DNA from: Leifsonia sp. PS1209
Lineage (GTDB): Bacteria > Actinomycetota > Actinomycetes > Actinomycetales > Microbacteriaceae
DNA length: 64,000 nucleotides
Direction of reading: 5' to 3'
Assembly: GCF_012317045.1 (NCBI RefSeq)
Contig: NZ_CP051154.1
Span: 1,488,001-1,552,000, forward strand
Both the position numbers and the translations under genes were made by a program. Under the pieces are notes generated by a model. It saw only the letters and a list, made by a program, of their open reading frames with translations. It made no database searches and was not told where the DNA came from. This document shows, one piece after another, positions 7,834 through 16,381 of this stretch. Position 1 is the stretch's first letter. Every line of letters begins with the position of its first letter.

Positions 7834-8976
7834 TCAGTATCGCGCCAGGTCGGCGTCGATGTCTCGTGCCCAGGCGTCGATGCCCCCGGACAGGACGATC
7901 CCGGATGCTCCCGCCTCCACCAGCCGTTTCCTCGCCGTCTCCGCCCGGATGCCGTGGTGGCAGACGATCACGATCGGGTCGTCGCCCAGCCGGGAAGCGA
8001 CGCCCTCCGCGTCGTCCAGCACGACGCCCAGCGGAACCAGCAGAGAGCCGGGGATCTCGGCGATGTCCGCCTCCCACGGTTCGCGCACGTCGAGCAGCGT
8101 GTGCGGTTCGCCGGCGAGGAGCCTGGCGTGCAGCTCGGCCGGGCTGATCGAATGGGCGACGGCGTCGGTCAGCCCGCAGAACGCGTCGTAGTCGATCAGG
8201 CCGGTGATCGGCGCGGCGGCGGGGTCGCGCTCGTACGCCAGCTCGCGTACATCACCGCGCAGCGCGTCGTGGATGAGCACCCGCCCGATGAGCGGCGTCC
8301 CCGTCCCCGTGACCAGCTTGATCGCCTCGCTCACCATCACGCTGCCGATCATCCCGCACACCGACGGCAGCGCACCGGCCTCCGCGCAGCTGGCGACGCT
8401 GCCGGGCTCCGGAGGCACCGGGAACAGGTCGCGGTAGTGCGGTCCGTGATCCGCCCAGCTGACGCCCACCTGGCCGCCGAACTGGTGCACGGCGCCCCAC
8501 ACCACGGGCACGCCGGCGAGCACGGCGGCGTCGTTCACCAGATAGCGCGTGGGGAAGTTGTCGCTGCCGTCGAGCACCAGATCGAACCCGGCCAGGATGC
8601 GCTCGGCGTTCTGCGCGGTCAGCCGCTCGCGGAACAGCACCACCTCGGTCTCCGCGTCCAGAGCGCGCACGGCGTCCGCCGCGGAATCGACCTTGGCGCG
8701 CCCGACGTCGGCCGGGGTGTGCACGGTCTGCCTCGGCAGGTTGCTCCGCTCCACCCTGTCGTTGTCCACGATGCCGATGGTTCCGACGCCCGACGCGGCC
8801 AGCAACGGGAGCACAGCGGCGCCGAGCCCGCCCGCGCCGACCACGAGGACGCGGGAGTTCCGGATGCGGCGCTGGGCGAGCATCCCGAAGCCGGGCAGCT
8901 GGGCGGTGCGGGCGTAGCGGGCCTCGCGGTCCGGCGAGAGGTCTGGTCCTGGTGCGACGAGCGGAGGAATCCCCAT
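7834..8976 (-). CDS. moeB: MoaD adenylyltransferase/sulfurtransferase (MoeB-rhodanese, MoeZ-like)
   Basis: Activates the C-terminus of MoaD with ATP and delivers sulfur to it. Residues about 1-265 form the ThiF/E1-like adenylation domain, with the nucleotide-binding GAGGLG at 48-53 and SCAEAG near 180. Residues about 275-380 form a rhodanese domain with the active-site loop CHHGIR, whose Cys carries persulfide. The first zinc CxxC of E. coli MoeB is absent (HYRDLF replaces it), as I recall for mycobacterial MoeZ. I start it at ATG 8976 because the N-terminus MGIPPLVAPG matches the family and a GATACT box lies six bases upstream; a GTG at 9009 has no support. Confidence 0.92.
   Translation of the reverse strand: MGIPPLVAPGPDLSPDREARYARTAQLPGFGMLAQRRIRNSRVLVVGAGGLGAAVLPLLAASGVGTIGIVDNDRVERSNLPRQTVHTPADVGRAKVDSAADAVRALDAETEVVLFRERLTAQNAERILAGFDLVLDGSDNFPTRYLVNDAAVLAGVPVVWGAVHQFGGQVGVSWADHGPHYRDLFPVPPEPGSVASCAEAGALPSVCGMIGSVMVSEAIKLVTGTGTPLIGRVLIHDALRGDVRELAYERDPAAAPITGLIDYDAFCGLTDAVAHSISPAELHARLLAGEPHTLLDVREPWEADIAEIPGSLLVPLGVVLDDAEGVASRLGDDPIVIVCHHGIRAETARKRLVEAGASGIVLSGGIDAWARDIDADLARY
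7836..7841 (-). promoter_or_regulatory. -10 box for moeA inside the end of moeB
   Basis: Minus-strand GATACT ends six bases before the moeA ATG; it overlaps the last sense codons of moeB and abuts its TGA. An identical box with identical spacing precedes moeB itself (8983-8988). Confidence 0.4.
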
Positions 8977-8982
8977 GAGCCC

Positions 8983-8988
8983 AGTATC
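8983..8988 (-). promoter_or_regulatory. -10 box for moeB
   Basis: Minus-strand GATACT ends six bases before the ATG at 8976, within the 49-base gap after the oxidoreductase gene. It supports a leaderless moeB transcript and settles the start codon choice. Confidence 0.45.
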
Positions 8989-9025
8989 GCTTGCGGAGGG
9001 GACGGTCACTCAGTCGGCCGGTTGC

Positions 9026-10552
9026 TCAGGAGACGGTGACCTGGATGCTGTGCAGCCCGGTCGCCCCGTCGGGCACCACATCGGCGACCCGCGAGGTCTG
9101 CACCATGCCCGTCGCATCCGTCGCCCGCACCCGGATGGTGTGCGAGCCCTTCGTCGCGGCCCATGCGTACTTCCACTGCCGCCAGGTGTCGGCGGAGATC
9201 GCGTCGGCGAGCGTCGCCTCGTGCCATTCGCCGCCGTCGATCTGGACGTGCACGGCGCTCACGCCGACGTGCTGCGACCAGGCGACACCGGCGACGGCCA
9301 CCGTTCCGGCTGCGACCTGGCGGCCGGATGCGGGAACGTCGATCCGCGACGACAGCTTCACCGGCCCGCGCTGCGACCAGCCCCTGTCCGTCCAGTACGA
9401 GGTGACGGCGTCGAACCTGGTCACGTTCAGCTCGACCACCCACTTGGTGGCCGACACGTATCCGTAGAGGCCGGGCACGACCATCCGCACCGGGTAGCCG
9501 TGCTCCAGAGGGAGCGGCTGCCCGTTCATCCCGACCGCCAGGATCGCGTTCCGCTCGTCGGTGAGCGCCTCGATCGGCGTGCTCGCCGTCCAGCCGTCCT
9601 GGCTCTTCGACAGCACCATGTCCGCCTGCGGTTTCGGCTTCGCGCGGGCCAGCAGGTGCCGGATGGGGTAGCCGAGCCAGGTGGCGTTGCCGATCAGGTC
9701 GCCCCCGACCTCGTTGGAGACGCAGGTGAGGGTGGTGGTCGACTCCTCCAGAGGCAGCTTCAGCAGGTCGGCGAAGCTCAGCTCGACCTCGTTCTCGACC
9801 ATGCCCGTGATGCGCAGTTTCCAGGAGGACGGGTCGATGCCGGGGATCTGCAGGGCGGTGTCGATGCGGTAGAAGTCGGCGTTGGGGGTGACGACGGGGG
9901 AGAGGCCGGCGATGTCGAACGACGCGCCGGCCGGGATGGGCGGGGCAGCGACCGCGGGCTTCGGCAGGTGGAACGCCGCGCGCGCCGCCGCTGCCGTGCG
10001 GTACCCGGTCGCCACGACCTGCCCGACGACCACGGCCAGCGCACCAGCGGCTGCCGTGGTGGCGGTGGCGGTCACGAAGCGGCGCCTGGTCACGGCGCCG
10101 TCCGGCGAGATCCTGCTCGGCACGGTGCCGCGCAGCATCCTGGCCAGCGACCCGAGCACGAGGATGCCGACACCGGCCGTCACGACCGACGGGACAGCAT
10201 CCAGGAATCCTGCCCCGGACCGGGTGAGCGCGGCCAGCACGCCGAACGCGCCTCCCAGCCCGATCAGGATGCGCCCGAGCGGCGGCCTGCGCAGCTCCAG
10301 CCAGCCCGCCAGCGCTCCGGCGACCAGCAGCACGATGCCGAGCGAGATCACCAGCACGGCTTTGTCACCGGTGCCGAACAGTGCGATGACGCCCTCCTTC
10401 AGCCAGGCGGGGACGAGGTCGATCACCAGGGCGCCGACCACGAGCACCGGGCTGCCGTTCTGCACCAGGAACGCGCTGACCAGCTCCCCGGCCCCCACAC
10501 CGGCGAGCACACTCGCCACCCCGGTCGACGCCGAGCGCCAGAACGACACCAT
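9026..10552 (-). CDS. Membrane-anchored molybdopterin oxidoreductase (sulfite oxidase/YedY superfamily)
   Basis: A 508-residue predicted molybdoenzyme. Several hydrophobic helices occupy about residues 8-155. A twin-arginine-like motif TRRRFVTA follows near residue 170 with one more hydrophobic segment. The catalytic domain (about 230-400) contains TLTCVSNEVGG, whose Cys should coordinate molybdenum. A C-terminal Ig-like Mo-co dimerisation domain follows (about 410-508). It is probably exported and membrane-tethered; the substrate cannot be read from sequence. It is the only molybdoenzyme in the island and heads the minus-strand block. ATG 10552 lies six bases after a TACTCT box. Confidence 0.88.
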   Translation of the reverse strand: MVSFWRSASTGVASVLAGVGAGELVSAFLVQNGSPVLVVGALVIDLVPAWLKEGVIALFGTGDKAVLVISLGIVLLVAGALAGWLELRRPPLGRILIGLGGAFGVLAALTRSGAGFLDAVPSVVTAGVGILVLGSLARMLRGTVPSRISPDGAVTRRRFVTATATTAAAGALAVVVGQVVATGYRTAAAARAAFHLPKPAVAAPPIPAGASFDIAGLSPVVTPNADFYRIDTALQIPGIDPSSWKLRITGMVENEVELSFADLLKLPLEESTTTLTCVSNEVGGDLIGNATWLGYPIRHLLARAKPKPQADMVLSKSQDGWTASTPIEALTDERNAILAVGMNGQPLPLEHGYPVRMVVPGLYGYVSATKWVVELNVTRFDAVTSYWTDRGWSQRGPVKLSSRIDVPASGRQVAAGTVAVAGVAWSQHVGVSAVHVQIDGGEWHEATLADAISADTWRQWKYAWAATKGSHTIRVRATDATGMVQTSRVADVVPDGATGLHSIQVTVS

Positions 10553-10634
10553 GCGCAGAGAGTATGGCCGCAAGCTGGGACCGAGTCGAGTGCTGCACCC
10601 GCGCCGCATCCGGCCGTGGGAGGCTTGACGCACG

Positions 10635-13199
10635 ATGTCAGAACGCAGTCAGCTCCGCGTCGGGACGATCCCCGGCTACACCGGTCCAGCCACCCTGGAC
10701 GACGACGCCCTCTACGACACGTTCGTGGACTGGGTGGAGGAGGGCGGCATCAGCCTGTACCCGGCACAGGACGAGTCGGTGATCGAGATCGTCGCCGGGG
10801 CGAACCTCATCCTGAGCACACCGACAGGAACGGGCAAATCGCTCGTCGCCGTCGCGGCGCACTTCGCCGCGCTGGCCCGCGGAGAGCGCAGCTTCTACAC
10901 CGCTCCGATCAAGGCGCTCGTGTCGGAGAAGTTCTTCTCGCTCGTGGAGATCTTCGGGGCGGAGAACGTCGGCATGATGACCGGGGACTCCGCCGTCAAC
11001 GCCGACGCTCCGATCATCTGCTGCACCGCAGAGATCCTCGCGAACCTCGCCCTCCGGCACGGAGCGGACACCCCGGTCGGCCAGGTCGTGATGGACGAGT
11101 TCCACTTCTACTCCGACCCCGACCGCGGCTGGGCGTGGCAGGTGCCGCTGCTCACCCTCCCGCGCACGCAGTTCGTGCTCATGTCCGCGACCCTCGGCGA
11201 CGTGACGGCGCTCGCCGACGACCTCAGTGCGCGCACCGGACGGGAGACCGCGACGGTCACCGGCGTCGAGCGCCCGGTGCCCCTGCACTACTACTACGAG
11301 CTCACCCCGGTGCACGAGACGGTCGAAGACCTGCTCAGCACCGGCCAGGCGCCCATCTACATCGTCCACTTCTCCCAGCTCGCCGCCCTCGAACGCGCGC
11401 AGGCCCTGTCGAGCGCGCGCATCGCCAGCAGGGAGCAACGGGATGCGATCGCCGAGCTGATCGGCGAGTTCCGCTTCACCACGTCCTTCGGCAAGACGCT
11501 CTCCCGGCTGCTGCGCCAGGGCATCGGCGTCCACCACGCGGGGATGCTGCCCAAATACCGCAGGCTGGTCGAGCAGCTCGCCCAGCGCGGGATGCTCCGC
11601 GTCATCTGCGGGACGGACACCCTCGGCGTCGGCATCAACGTCCCCATCCGGACCGTGCTGCTGACAGCACTCACCAAGTTCGACGGCACCAGGATGCGCC
11701 AGCTGAACGCCCGCGAGTTCCACCAGATCGCCGGGCGCGCCGGGCGGGCGGGCTTCGACACGGCGGGAACGGTCGTCGCCCAGGCGCCCGAGCACGAGAC
11801 GGAGAACCTGAAAGCCATCGAGAAGGCGGGCGACGACCCCAAGAAGCGCCGCAAGATCGTGCGCAAGAAGGCGCCGGACGGCTTCGTCTCCTGGGGAGAG
11901 CCGTCGTTCAGGAAGCTGATCGAGGCCGAGCCGGAGACGCTGACCTCGTCGATGCAGATCACGAGCGCCATGCTCATCAACGTGATCGCCCGCGGCGGCG
12001 ACGTGTTCGAGCACGTCCGCGCGCTGGTGTTCGACAACCACGAGCCGTGGAAACGGCAACTCGCCCTCGCCAGGCGCGCCCTCGGCCTCTACCGCTCGCT
12101 GCTCACGGCGGGCGTCGTCGAGAACGTGGACGGCCGCATCCAGCTGACCGTCGACCTGCAGCCGAACTTCGCCCTCAACCAGCCGCTGTCCCCGTTCGCG
12201 CTCGCCGCGTTCGAGCTCTTCGACCCAGAGGCCCCCGAGTACGCGCTCGACATCGTCTCGGTGGTGGAGGCGACCCTCGACGACCCGCGGCCGGTGCTGT
12301 CCGCGCAGCAGTTCCAGGCGCGCGGAGAAGCGGTGGCGGCCATGAAGGCCGACGGTGTGGAGTACGACGACCGGATGGAGGCGCTGGAGCAGGTCACGCA
12401 TCCCCAGCCCCACGCCGAGCTGCTGGCCGCCGCGTTCTCCACCTATGCGGCCAGCCAGCCGTGGGTGGCCGACTTCGAGCTCAGCCCGAAATCGGTGGTG
12501 CGCGACCTCTACGAGCGCGCGATGACGTTCGGCGAGTACATCGCCCTCTACAAGCTCGCCCGCTCGGAGGGCGTGGTGCTGCGCTACCTGTCCGACGCAT
12601 ACCGTGCCCTCGGCCAGACGGTGCCGGCCGACCTCCGCACCGACGACCTCCGCGACCTGATCGAGTGGCTCGGCGAACTGGTCAGGCAGGTCGACTCGAG
12701 CCTCCTGGACGAGTGGGAGGAGCTCATCCATCCGGATGCTGCCGCGCACGCGGCCTCCGCGGGGGAGCTGGCGCCTCCTGCGCCCCGCAACGTGACCACG
12801 AACCGGCGCGCGTTCTTCGTGCTGGTCCGCAACGAACTGTTCCGCCGCGTGCAGCTGGCGGCCCTCGACAAGGTGCAGGACCTCGGTGCGGTCGAAGTGG
12901 AGGCCGCAGCCCTCGCCGGACTCGCCACCCCGACCTTCACCGAACTCGACTGGGACGAGGCCCTGGAGGCCTACTACGCCGAGCACGACGAGATCGGCAC
13001 GGACGCTGCGGCCCGCTCGGCGGCCATGATCATCGTCGACGAGACGGCAGCGGCAACAGACGGCGTCTGGAAGGTGCGGCAGATCTTCGCCGACCCGGCC
13101 GGCGACCACGACTGGGGCATCAGTGCCGAGGTGCTGCTGGCCGCATCCGCGGAGGCGGGCGTGGCGGTGGTGTCGGTGACGGGCGTGGGGCGGCTGTAA
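10635..13199 (+). CDS. DEAD/DEAH-box helicase with DUF3516 (Ski2-like)
   Basis: An 854-residue superfamily 2 helicase found in actinobacteria. Walker A STPTGTGKS lies at residues 61-69, the DExH box DEFH near 155 and motif III SAT near 183. Motifs V-VI (GTDTLGVGINVP and HQIAGRAGRAGFD) lie around 330-380. The rest (about 420-854) is the DUF3516 region. The architecture is Ski2-like, suggesting RNA unwinding in turnover, but the substrate is not shown by sequence. Only two Asp codons are GAT, and both sit in the hexamer GGATGC. Its stop is one base from the stop of the convergent exporter gene. Confidence 0.93.
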   Translation: MSERSQLRVGTIPGYTGPATLDDDALYDTFVDWVEEGGISLYPAQDESVIEIVAGANLILSTPTGTGKSLVAVAAHFAALARGERSFYTAPIKALVSEKFFSLVEIFGAENVGMMTGDSAVNADAPIICCTAEILANLALRHGADTPVGQVVMDEFHFYSDPDRGWAWQVPLLTLPRTQFVLMSATLGDVTALADDLSARTGRETATVTGVERPVPLHYYYELTPVHETVEDLLSTGQAPIYIVHFSQLAALERAQALSSARIASREQRDAIAELIGEFRFTTSFGKTLSRLLRQGIGVHHAGMLPKYRRLVEQLAQRGMLRVICGTDTLGVGINVPIRTVLLTALTKFDGTRMRQLNAREFHQIAGRAGRAGFDTAGTVVAQAPEHETENLKAIEKAGDDPKKRRKIVRKKAPDGFVSWGEPSFRKLIEAEPETLTSSMQITSAMLINVIARGGDVFEHVRALVFDNHEPWKRQLALARRALGLYRSLLTAGVVENVDGRIQLTVDLQPNFALNQPLSPFALAAFELFDPEAPEYALDIVSVVEATLDDPRPVLSAQQFQARGEAVAAMKADGVEYDDRMEALEQVTHPQPHAELLAAAFSTYAASQPWVADFELSPKSVVRDLYERAMTFGEYIALYKLARSEGVVLRYLSDAYRALGQTVPADLRTDDLRDLIEWLGELVRQVDSSLLDEWEELIHPDAAAHAASAGELAPPAPRNVTTNRRAFFVLVRNELFRRVQLAALDKVQDLGAVEVEAAALAGLATPTFTELDWDEALEAYYAEHDEIGTDAAARSAAMIIVDETAAATDGVWKVRQIFADPAGDHDWGISAEVLLAASAEAGVAVVSVTGVGRL

Positions 13200-13200
13200 T

Positions 13201-15594
13201 TCACCCCACGTGGTGCCGCCGCTCCAGCGCAGCCCCTTCCACGTCCACGTTCGGCAGCGCCTTGTCGAGCCATCGCGGCAGCCACCAGGCCGAGCGGCCG
13301 AGCAGGTGCATCAGGGCGGGCATCAGCAGCATCCGGACCACGAAGGCGTCGACGAGCACGCCGAAGGCGAGGCCGAAGCCGATGGAGCGGATCATCGTCG
13401 ACTCGCTGAAGACGAAGCCGCCGAAGACCGAGATCATGATGAGGGCCGCAGCGATCACCACGGTGCGTCCGGCCCGGAGGCCCTTCGTGACGGCCAGGCG
13501 GGCGGAGGCTCCGTGCACGTACGCCTCGCGCATCCCGGACGCCAGGAACAGCTGGTAGTCCATCGCCAGGCCGAACAGGATGCCGACCAGGATCACCGGG
13601 AGGAAGCTCAGGATGGGGCCGGTGTGGATGCCGAGGGCGTCCGCTCCCCAGCCCCACTGGAACAGGGCGGTGATGGCTCCGTACGTCGCGAACAGCGACA
13701 GGATGAAGCCTCCCGTCGCGATGAGCGGCACCAGCAGCGAACGGAACACCAGGATCATGATCAGCAGGGACAGACCGACCACGACCACCAGGTAGAGCGG
13801 AAGCACGTCTGCGAGATTCTGCGAGATGTCGAGGTTGATCGCGGTCTGGCCGGAGACGCCGAGGGTGATGTCGCCGTCGATGGTGCCGAGCGAGCGGAGG
13901 GCGCCGACGAGCTTCTCGGTGGAGACGCTGTTCGGGCCTTCGGTGGGGATGACCTGGAACGCCATCAGCCGGTGGTCGTCGGAGACCGCGATCGGCGCGA
14001 CGGCGACCACGTCCTTCTGGTCGGCGAGCGTGCGCGCGACGTCGAGCTGGGTCGCGGTGACCTTGTCGTCCGCGAGGCCGGCCGGGACGTTCGCGGTGAC
14101 GAGCAGCGGGCCGGTGGCGCCGTCCCCGAACGCCTCTGCGGTCTGCTGGAACGCGTTGTAGGTGGTCGAGCCGACGGGCTCGGAGGAACCGTCCGGCAGG
14201 CCGACCCGCATCGACAGGGCCGGGATGGCCACCACCAGCAGGGCGGCGGCGGTCGCGATGACGGTGACCACGGCACGCCAGGTCGCCATCGGCTTCACGC
14301 TGCTGTCGTCGTGGTGCACCGTCCCCACCTTCGTCCTGGCGCGCTTGGCGAGCAGCCGGGTGCCGAGGAGGCCGAGGACGGCGGGCGTCAGCGTGATCGC
14401 GATGAGGACGGCGAGCACCACGGCGACGGCGCCGACCGTGCCCATCAGGCCGAGGAACGGGACGCCGGTGACGTTCAGCGCGAGAAGGGCGACCACGACG
14501 GTCGTTCCGGCGAAGACCACGGCGTTGCCGGAGGTGCCGTTCGCGAGGCCCACCGATTCGTGCGGCTCCGCCCCCTCCAGCAGCTGCCGTCTGTGCCGCT
14601 TCACGATGAACAGGGAGTAGTCGATGCCGACGGCCAGGCCGAGCATGATGGCGAGCACGGGCGTGACCGACGCCATGTCCACGATCCCGGAGAACGCGAG
14701 CGACCCGAGCGCCGCGACGGCGACGCCGAACAGCGCGGTCACCAGGGGGAGTGCCGCCGCGACCAGCGAGCCGAGCACCACCACCAGCACGATCGCGGCG
14801 AAGACGACGCCGACCGCCTCTCCGACGCCCACGATCTGCGGGACGCCCTGGGCGATATCGGTGGAGAACGAGACCGTGACGCCGTCGATCGGCTTCGCCT
14901 CGAAGTGCTTGATGACGGCCTGCTTGGAGTCCTCGGACAGTTCGAGGCGGGGCTTCGTGAACGACACGTTGACCAGCGCCGTCGCGCCGTCCTTCGACAC
15001 CACCCGGATGCCGTCGGACAGTTTCAGCAGCTCGGCGCCCTGCGAGAGCTCCTTCTGCTTCGCCTCGACGGTGGCGCGGTTGGCGTCGATGGTCTGCTGC
15101 TGCGCGTCGAGCTGCGTGGTCGGCAGGCCGGCGGCCTGGAGCTGCTGCTTCGCCGCATCCAGTTGCTGCTGCCCGGCGTCGAGCTGTGCCGCCGCCGCAT
15201 CCAGCTGCGTGGTGCCGTCGGCGACCTGCGCTTGGCGGTCCGCCCGCTCCTTCTCGGTGCTGAACGGGTCGTTGACGCCGGACACGTCGGGAAGGCCGTC
15301 CGCGTCGGCGACGAGGGCGCTGATGTCCTTGCGCTGCGCGTCGGAGAGTGCGGAGCCGTCCTTGCTCTGGAACACCACGGTCCCCGAGGCGCCCGCGAAG
15401 TCCGGGAGCTTCTTCATCAGCTCGTCCACGACCGCCCCGGATGCGGTGCCCGGCACGTCGAAGCTCGTCGCGAGCCCCTTGAAACCGATCAGGAACCCGC
15501 CGACGGCGATGCCGAGCACGATGATCCACGCCACGATCACCCGCCCGGCGCGTCGTGCGGAGAACTTCCCGAGGCGGTAGAGCAGTTCGGCCAT
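13201..15594 (-). CDS. MMPL/RND-family exporter
   Basis: A 797-residue integral membrane transporter of the MMPL type. The first helix (about residues 18-38) is followed by a large outside loop with coiled-coil-like QLDA/QQQLDAAKQQ repeats (about 125-190). Two blocks of hydrophobic helices follow, with the MMPL signature VGIDYSLFIVKRHRRQL near 335 in the first half and FGLAMDYQLFLASGMREAY near 670 in the second. It probably exports lipids, drugs or other hydrophobic compounds using the proton gradient. ATG 15594 follows an AAAGGGA ribosome-binding site. The divergent TetR gene, 76 bases away, is the likely regulator. Confidence 0.92.
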   Translation of the reverse strand: MAELLYRLGKFSARRAGRVIVAWIIVLGIAVGGFLIGFKGLATSFDVPGTASGAVVDELMKKLPDFAGASGTVVFQSKDGSALSDAQRKDISALVADADGLPDVSGVNDPFSTEKERADRQAQVADGTTQLDAAAAQLDAGQQQLDAAKQQLQAAGLPTTQLDAQQQTIDANRATVEAKQKELSQGAELLKLSDGIRVVSKDGATALVNVSFTKPRLELSEDSKQAVIKHFEAKPIDGVTVSFSTDIAQGVPQIVGVGEAVGVVFAAIVLVVVLGSLVAAALPLVTALFGVAVAALGSLAFSGIVDMASVTPVLAIMLGLAVGIDYSLFIVKRHRRQLLEGAEPHESVGLANGTSGNAVVFAGTTVVVALLALNVTGVPFLGLMGTVGAVAVVLAVLIAITLTPAVLGLLGTRLLAKRARTKVGTVHHDDSSVKPMATWRAVVTVIATAAALLVVAIPALSMRVGLPDGSSEPVGSTTYNAFQQTAEAFGDGATGPLLVTANVPAGLADDKVTATQLDVARTLADQKDVVAVAPIAVSDDHRLMAFQVIPTEGPNSVSTEKLVGALRSLGTIDGDITLGVSGQTAINLDISQNLADVLPLYLVVVVGLSLLIMILVFRSLLVPLIATGGFILSLFATYGAITALFQWGWGADALGIHTGPILSFLPVILVGILFGLAMDYQLFLASGMREAYVHGASARLAVTKGLRAGRTVVIAAALIMISVFGGFVFSESTMIRSIGFGLAFGVLVDAFVVRMLLMPALMHLLGRSAWWLPRWLDKALPNVDVEGAALERRHHVG

Positions 15595-15623
15595 GTCGCA
15601 TCCCTTTCGTGGCGTCCGCGTCG

Positions 15624-15663
15624 ATAATACGCAACGGTCCGTCTCGAAATATGCAGGTAGGCT
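15624..15663. promoter_or_regulatory. Divergent promoter and candidate TetR operator
   Basis: Minus-strand TATTAT (plus positions 15624-15629) is a -10 for the exporter. Plus-strand TAGGCT (15658-15663) is a -10 seven bases from the tetR ATG. Between them the short palindrome ACGG-T-CCGT (15634-15642) overlaps the expected tetR -35 and the exporter promoter spacer, where a repressor of both genes should bind. Confidence 0.4.
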
Positions 15664-15670
15664 GTGAGCC

Positions 15671-16258
15671 ATGCCGGAAGGACGACGAGGGGCTCCCCGC
15701 AGCGAAGCGGCTCGGCTCGCCATCCTCGACGCCACGGCAGCGCTGTTCGCCGAACGCGGCTACGACCACCTCAGCATCGAGGGCATCGCCGCGCGCGCCG
15801 GCGTCGGCAAACAGACCGTCTACCGCTGGTGGTCCGGCAAGAGCGAACTGATCGCGGAATGCCTGCTCGAAGGGATGCTGCTTCCGGAGCGCTTCGTCCT
15901 GGCCGACACCGGCGACCTCCGGGACGACCTCACCTCCTGGCTCATCGAGGTGCTGAGCGTGCTCGAGAGCGCGACGGGGGAGGCCCTGTTCCGGTCGCTC
16001 ATCGCCGCGGCGACGGCCAACGCCGACGTGGGCAGCAGGCTGCGCGAATCCCTCGCAGACCCCCGCCTGTTCGCCACCAGGCTGCGGGATGCGCGCGCGT
16101 CGGGAGAGCTGCGCGCCGACCTCCCGATCGACGACGTGAGCGAGACCGTCATCGGCGCGCTGATCTTCCGCGCCCTGGCCGGAGCGCCCTCCGACCCCGG
16201 ATTCGCGGAGCGCCTGGTCGATCTCGTCCTCGGTCCCCGTCCGGTCGGCTCCCGGTGA
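15671..16258 (+). CDS. TetR-family transcriptional regulator
   Basis: A 195-residue regulator. The N-terminal helix-turn-helix (about residues 15-60) includes ILDATAALFAERGYDHLSIE and IAARAGVGKQTVYRWWSGKSEL, typical of TetR. The C-terminal part (about 75-190) is a TetR_C-type ligand-binding helical domain. It is transcribed away from the MMPL exporter across a 76-base gap, so it most likely represses the exporter and itself. The ATG lies seven bases downstream of TAGGCT, which suggests a leaderless mRNA. The ligand is unknown. Confidence 0.93.
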   Translation: MPEGRRGAPRSEAARLAILDATAALFAERGYDHLSIEGIAARAGVGKQTVYRWWSGKSELIAECLLEGMLLPERFVLADTGDLRDDLTSWLIEVLSVLESATGEALFRSLIAAATANADVGSRLRESLADPRLFATRLRDARASGELRADLPIDDVSETVIGALIFRALAGAPSDPGFAERLVDLVLGPRPVGSR

Positions 16259-16381
16259 AGTTGACCTCGCCCGCCAGCCGTGTGAGTATCTTCGTGGTTG
16301 CCTAACAGCGCCAGGTCACTTGCATGAATCCCCGATGAACTTCCGCGGGGCGGACTGTGTCCCGAGACGAGAAAGAAACCG

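Noticed and set aside
13210..15627. An open plus-strand frame of about 800 codons opposite the MMPL exporter.
   Set aside because: It is the antisense shadow of a well-supported transporter; its translation is charged, low-complexity sequence with no family features, as expected from the GC-rich third positions.
16261..16286. A definite two-box promoter before the phosphate permease (TTGACC and GAGTAT).
   Set aside because: The -35 is good but the -10 matches poorly, so I mention it only in the gene entry and do not list it as a feature.
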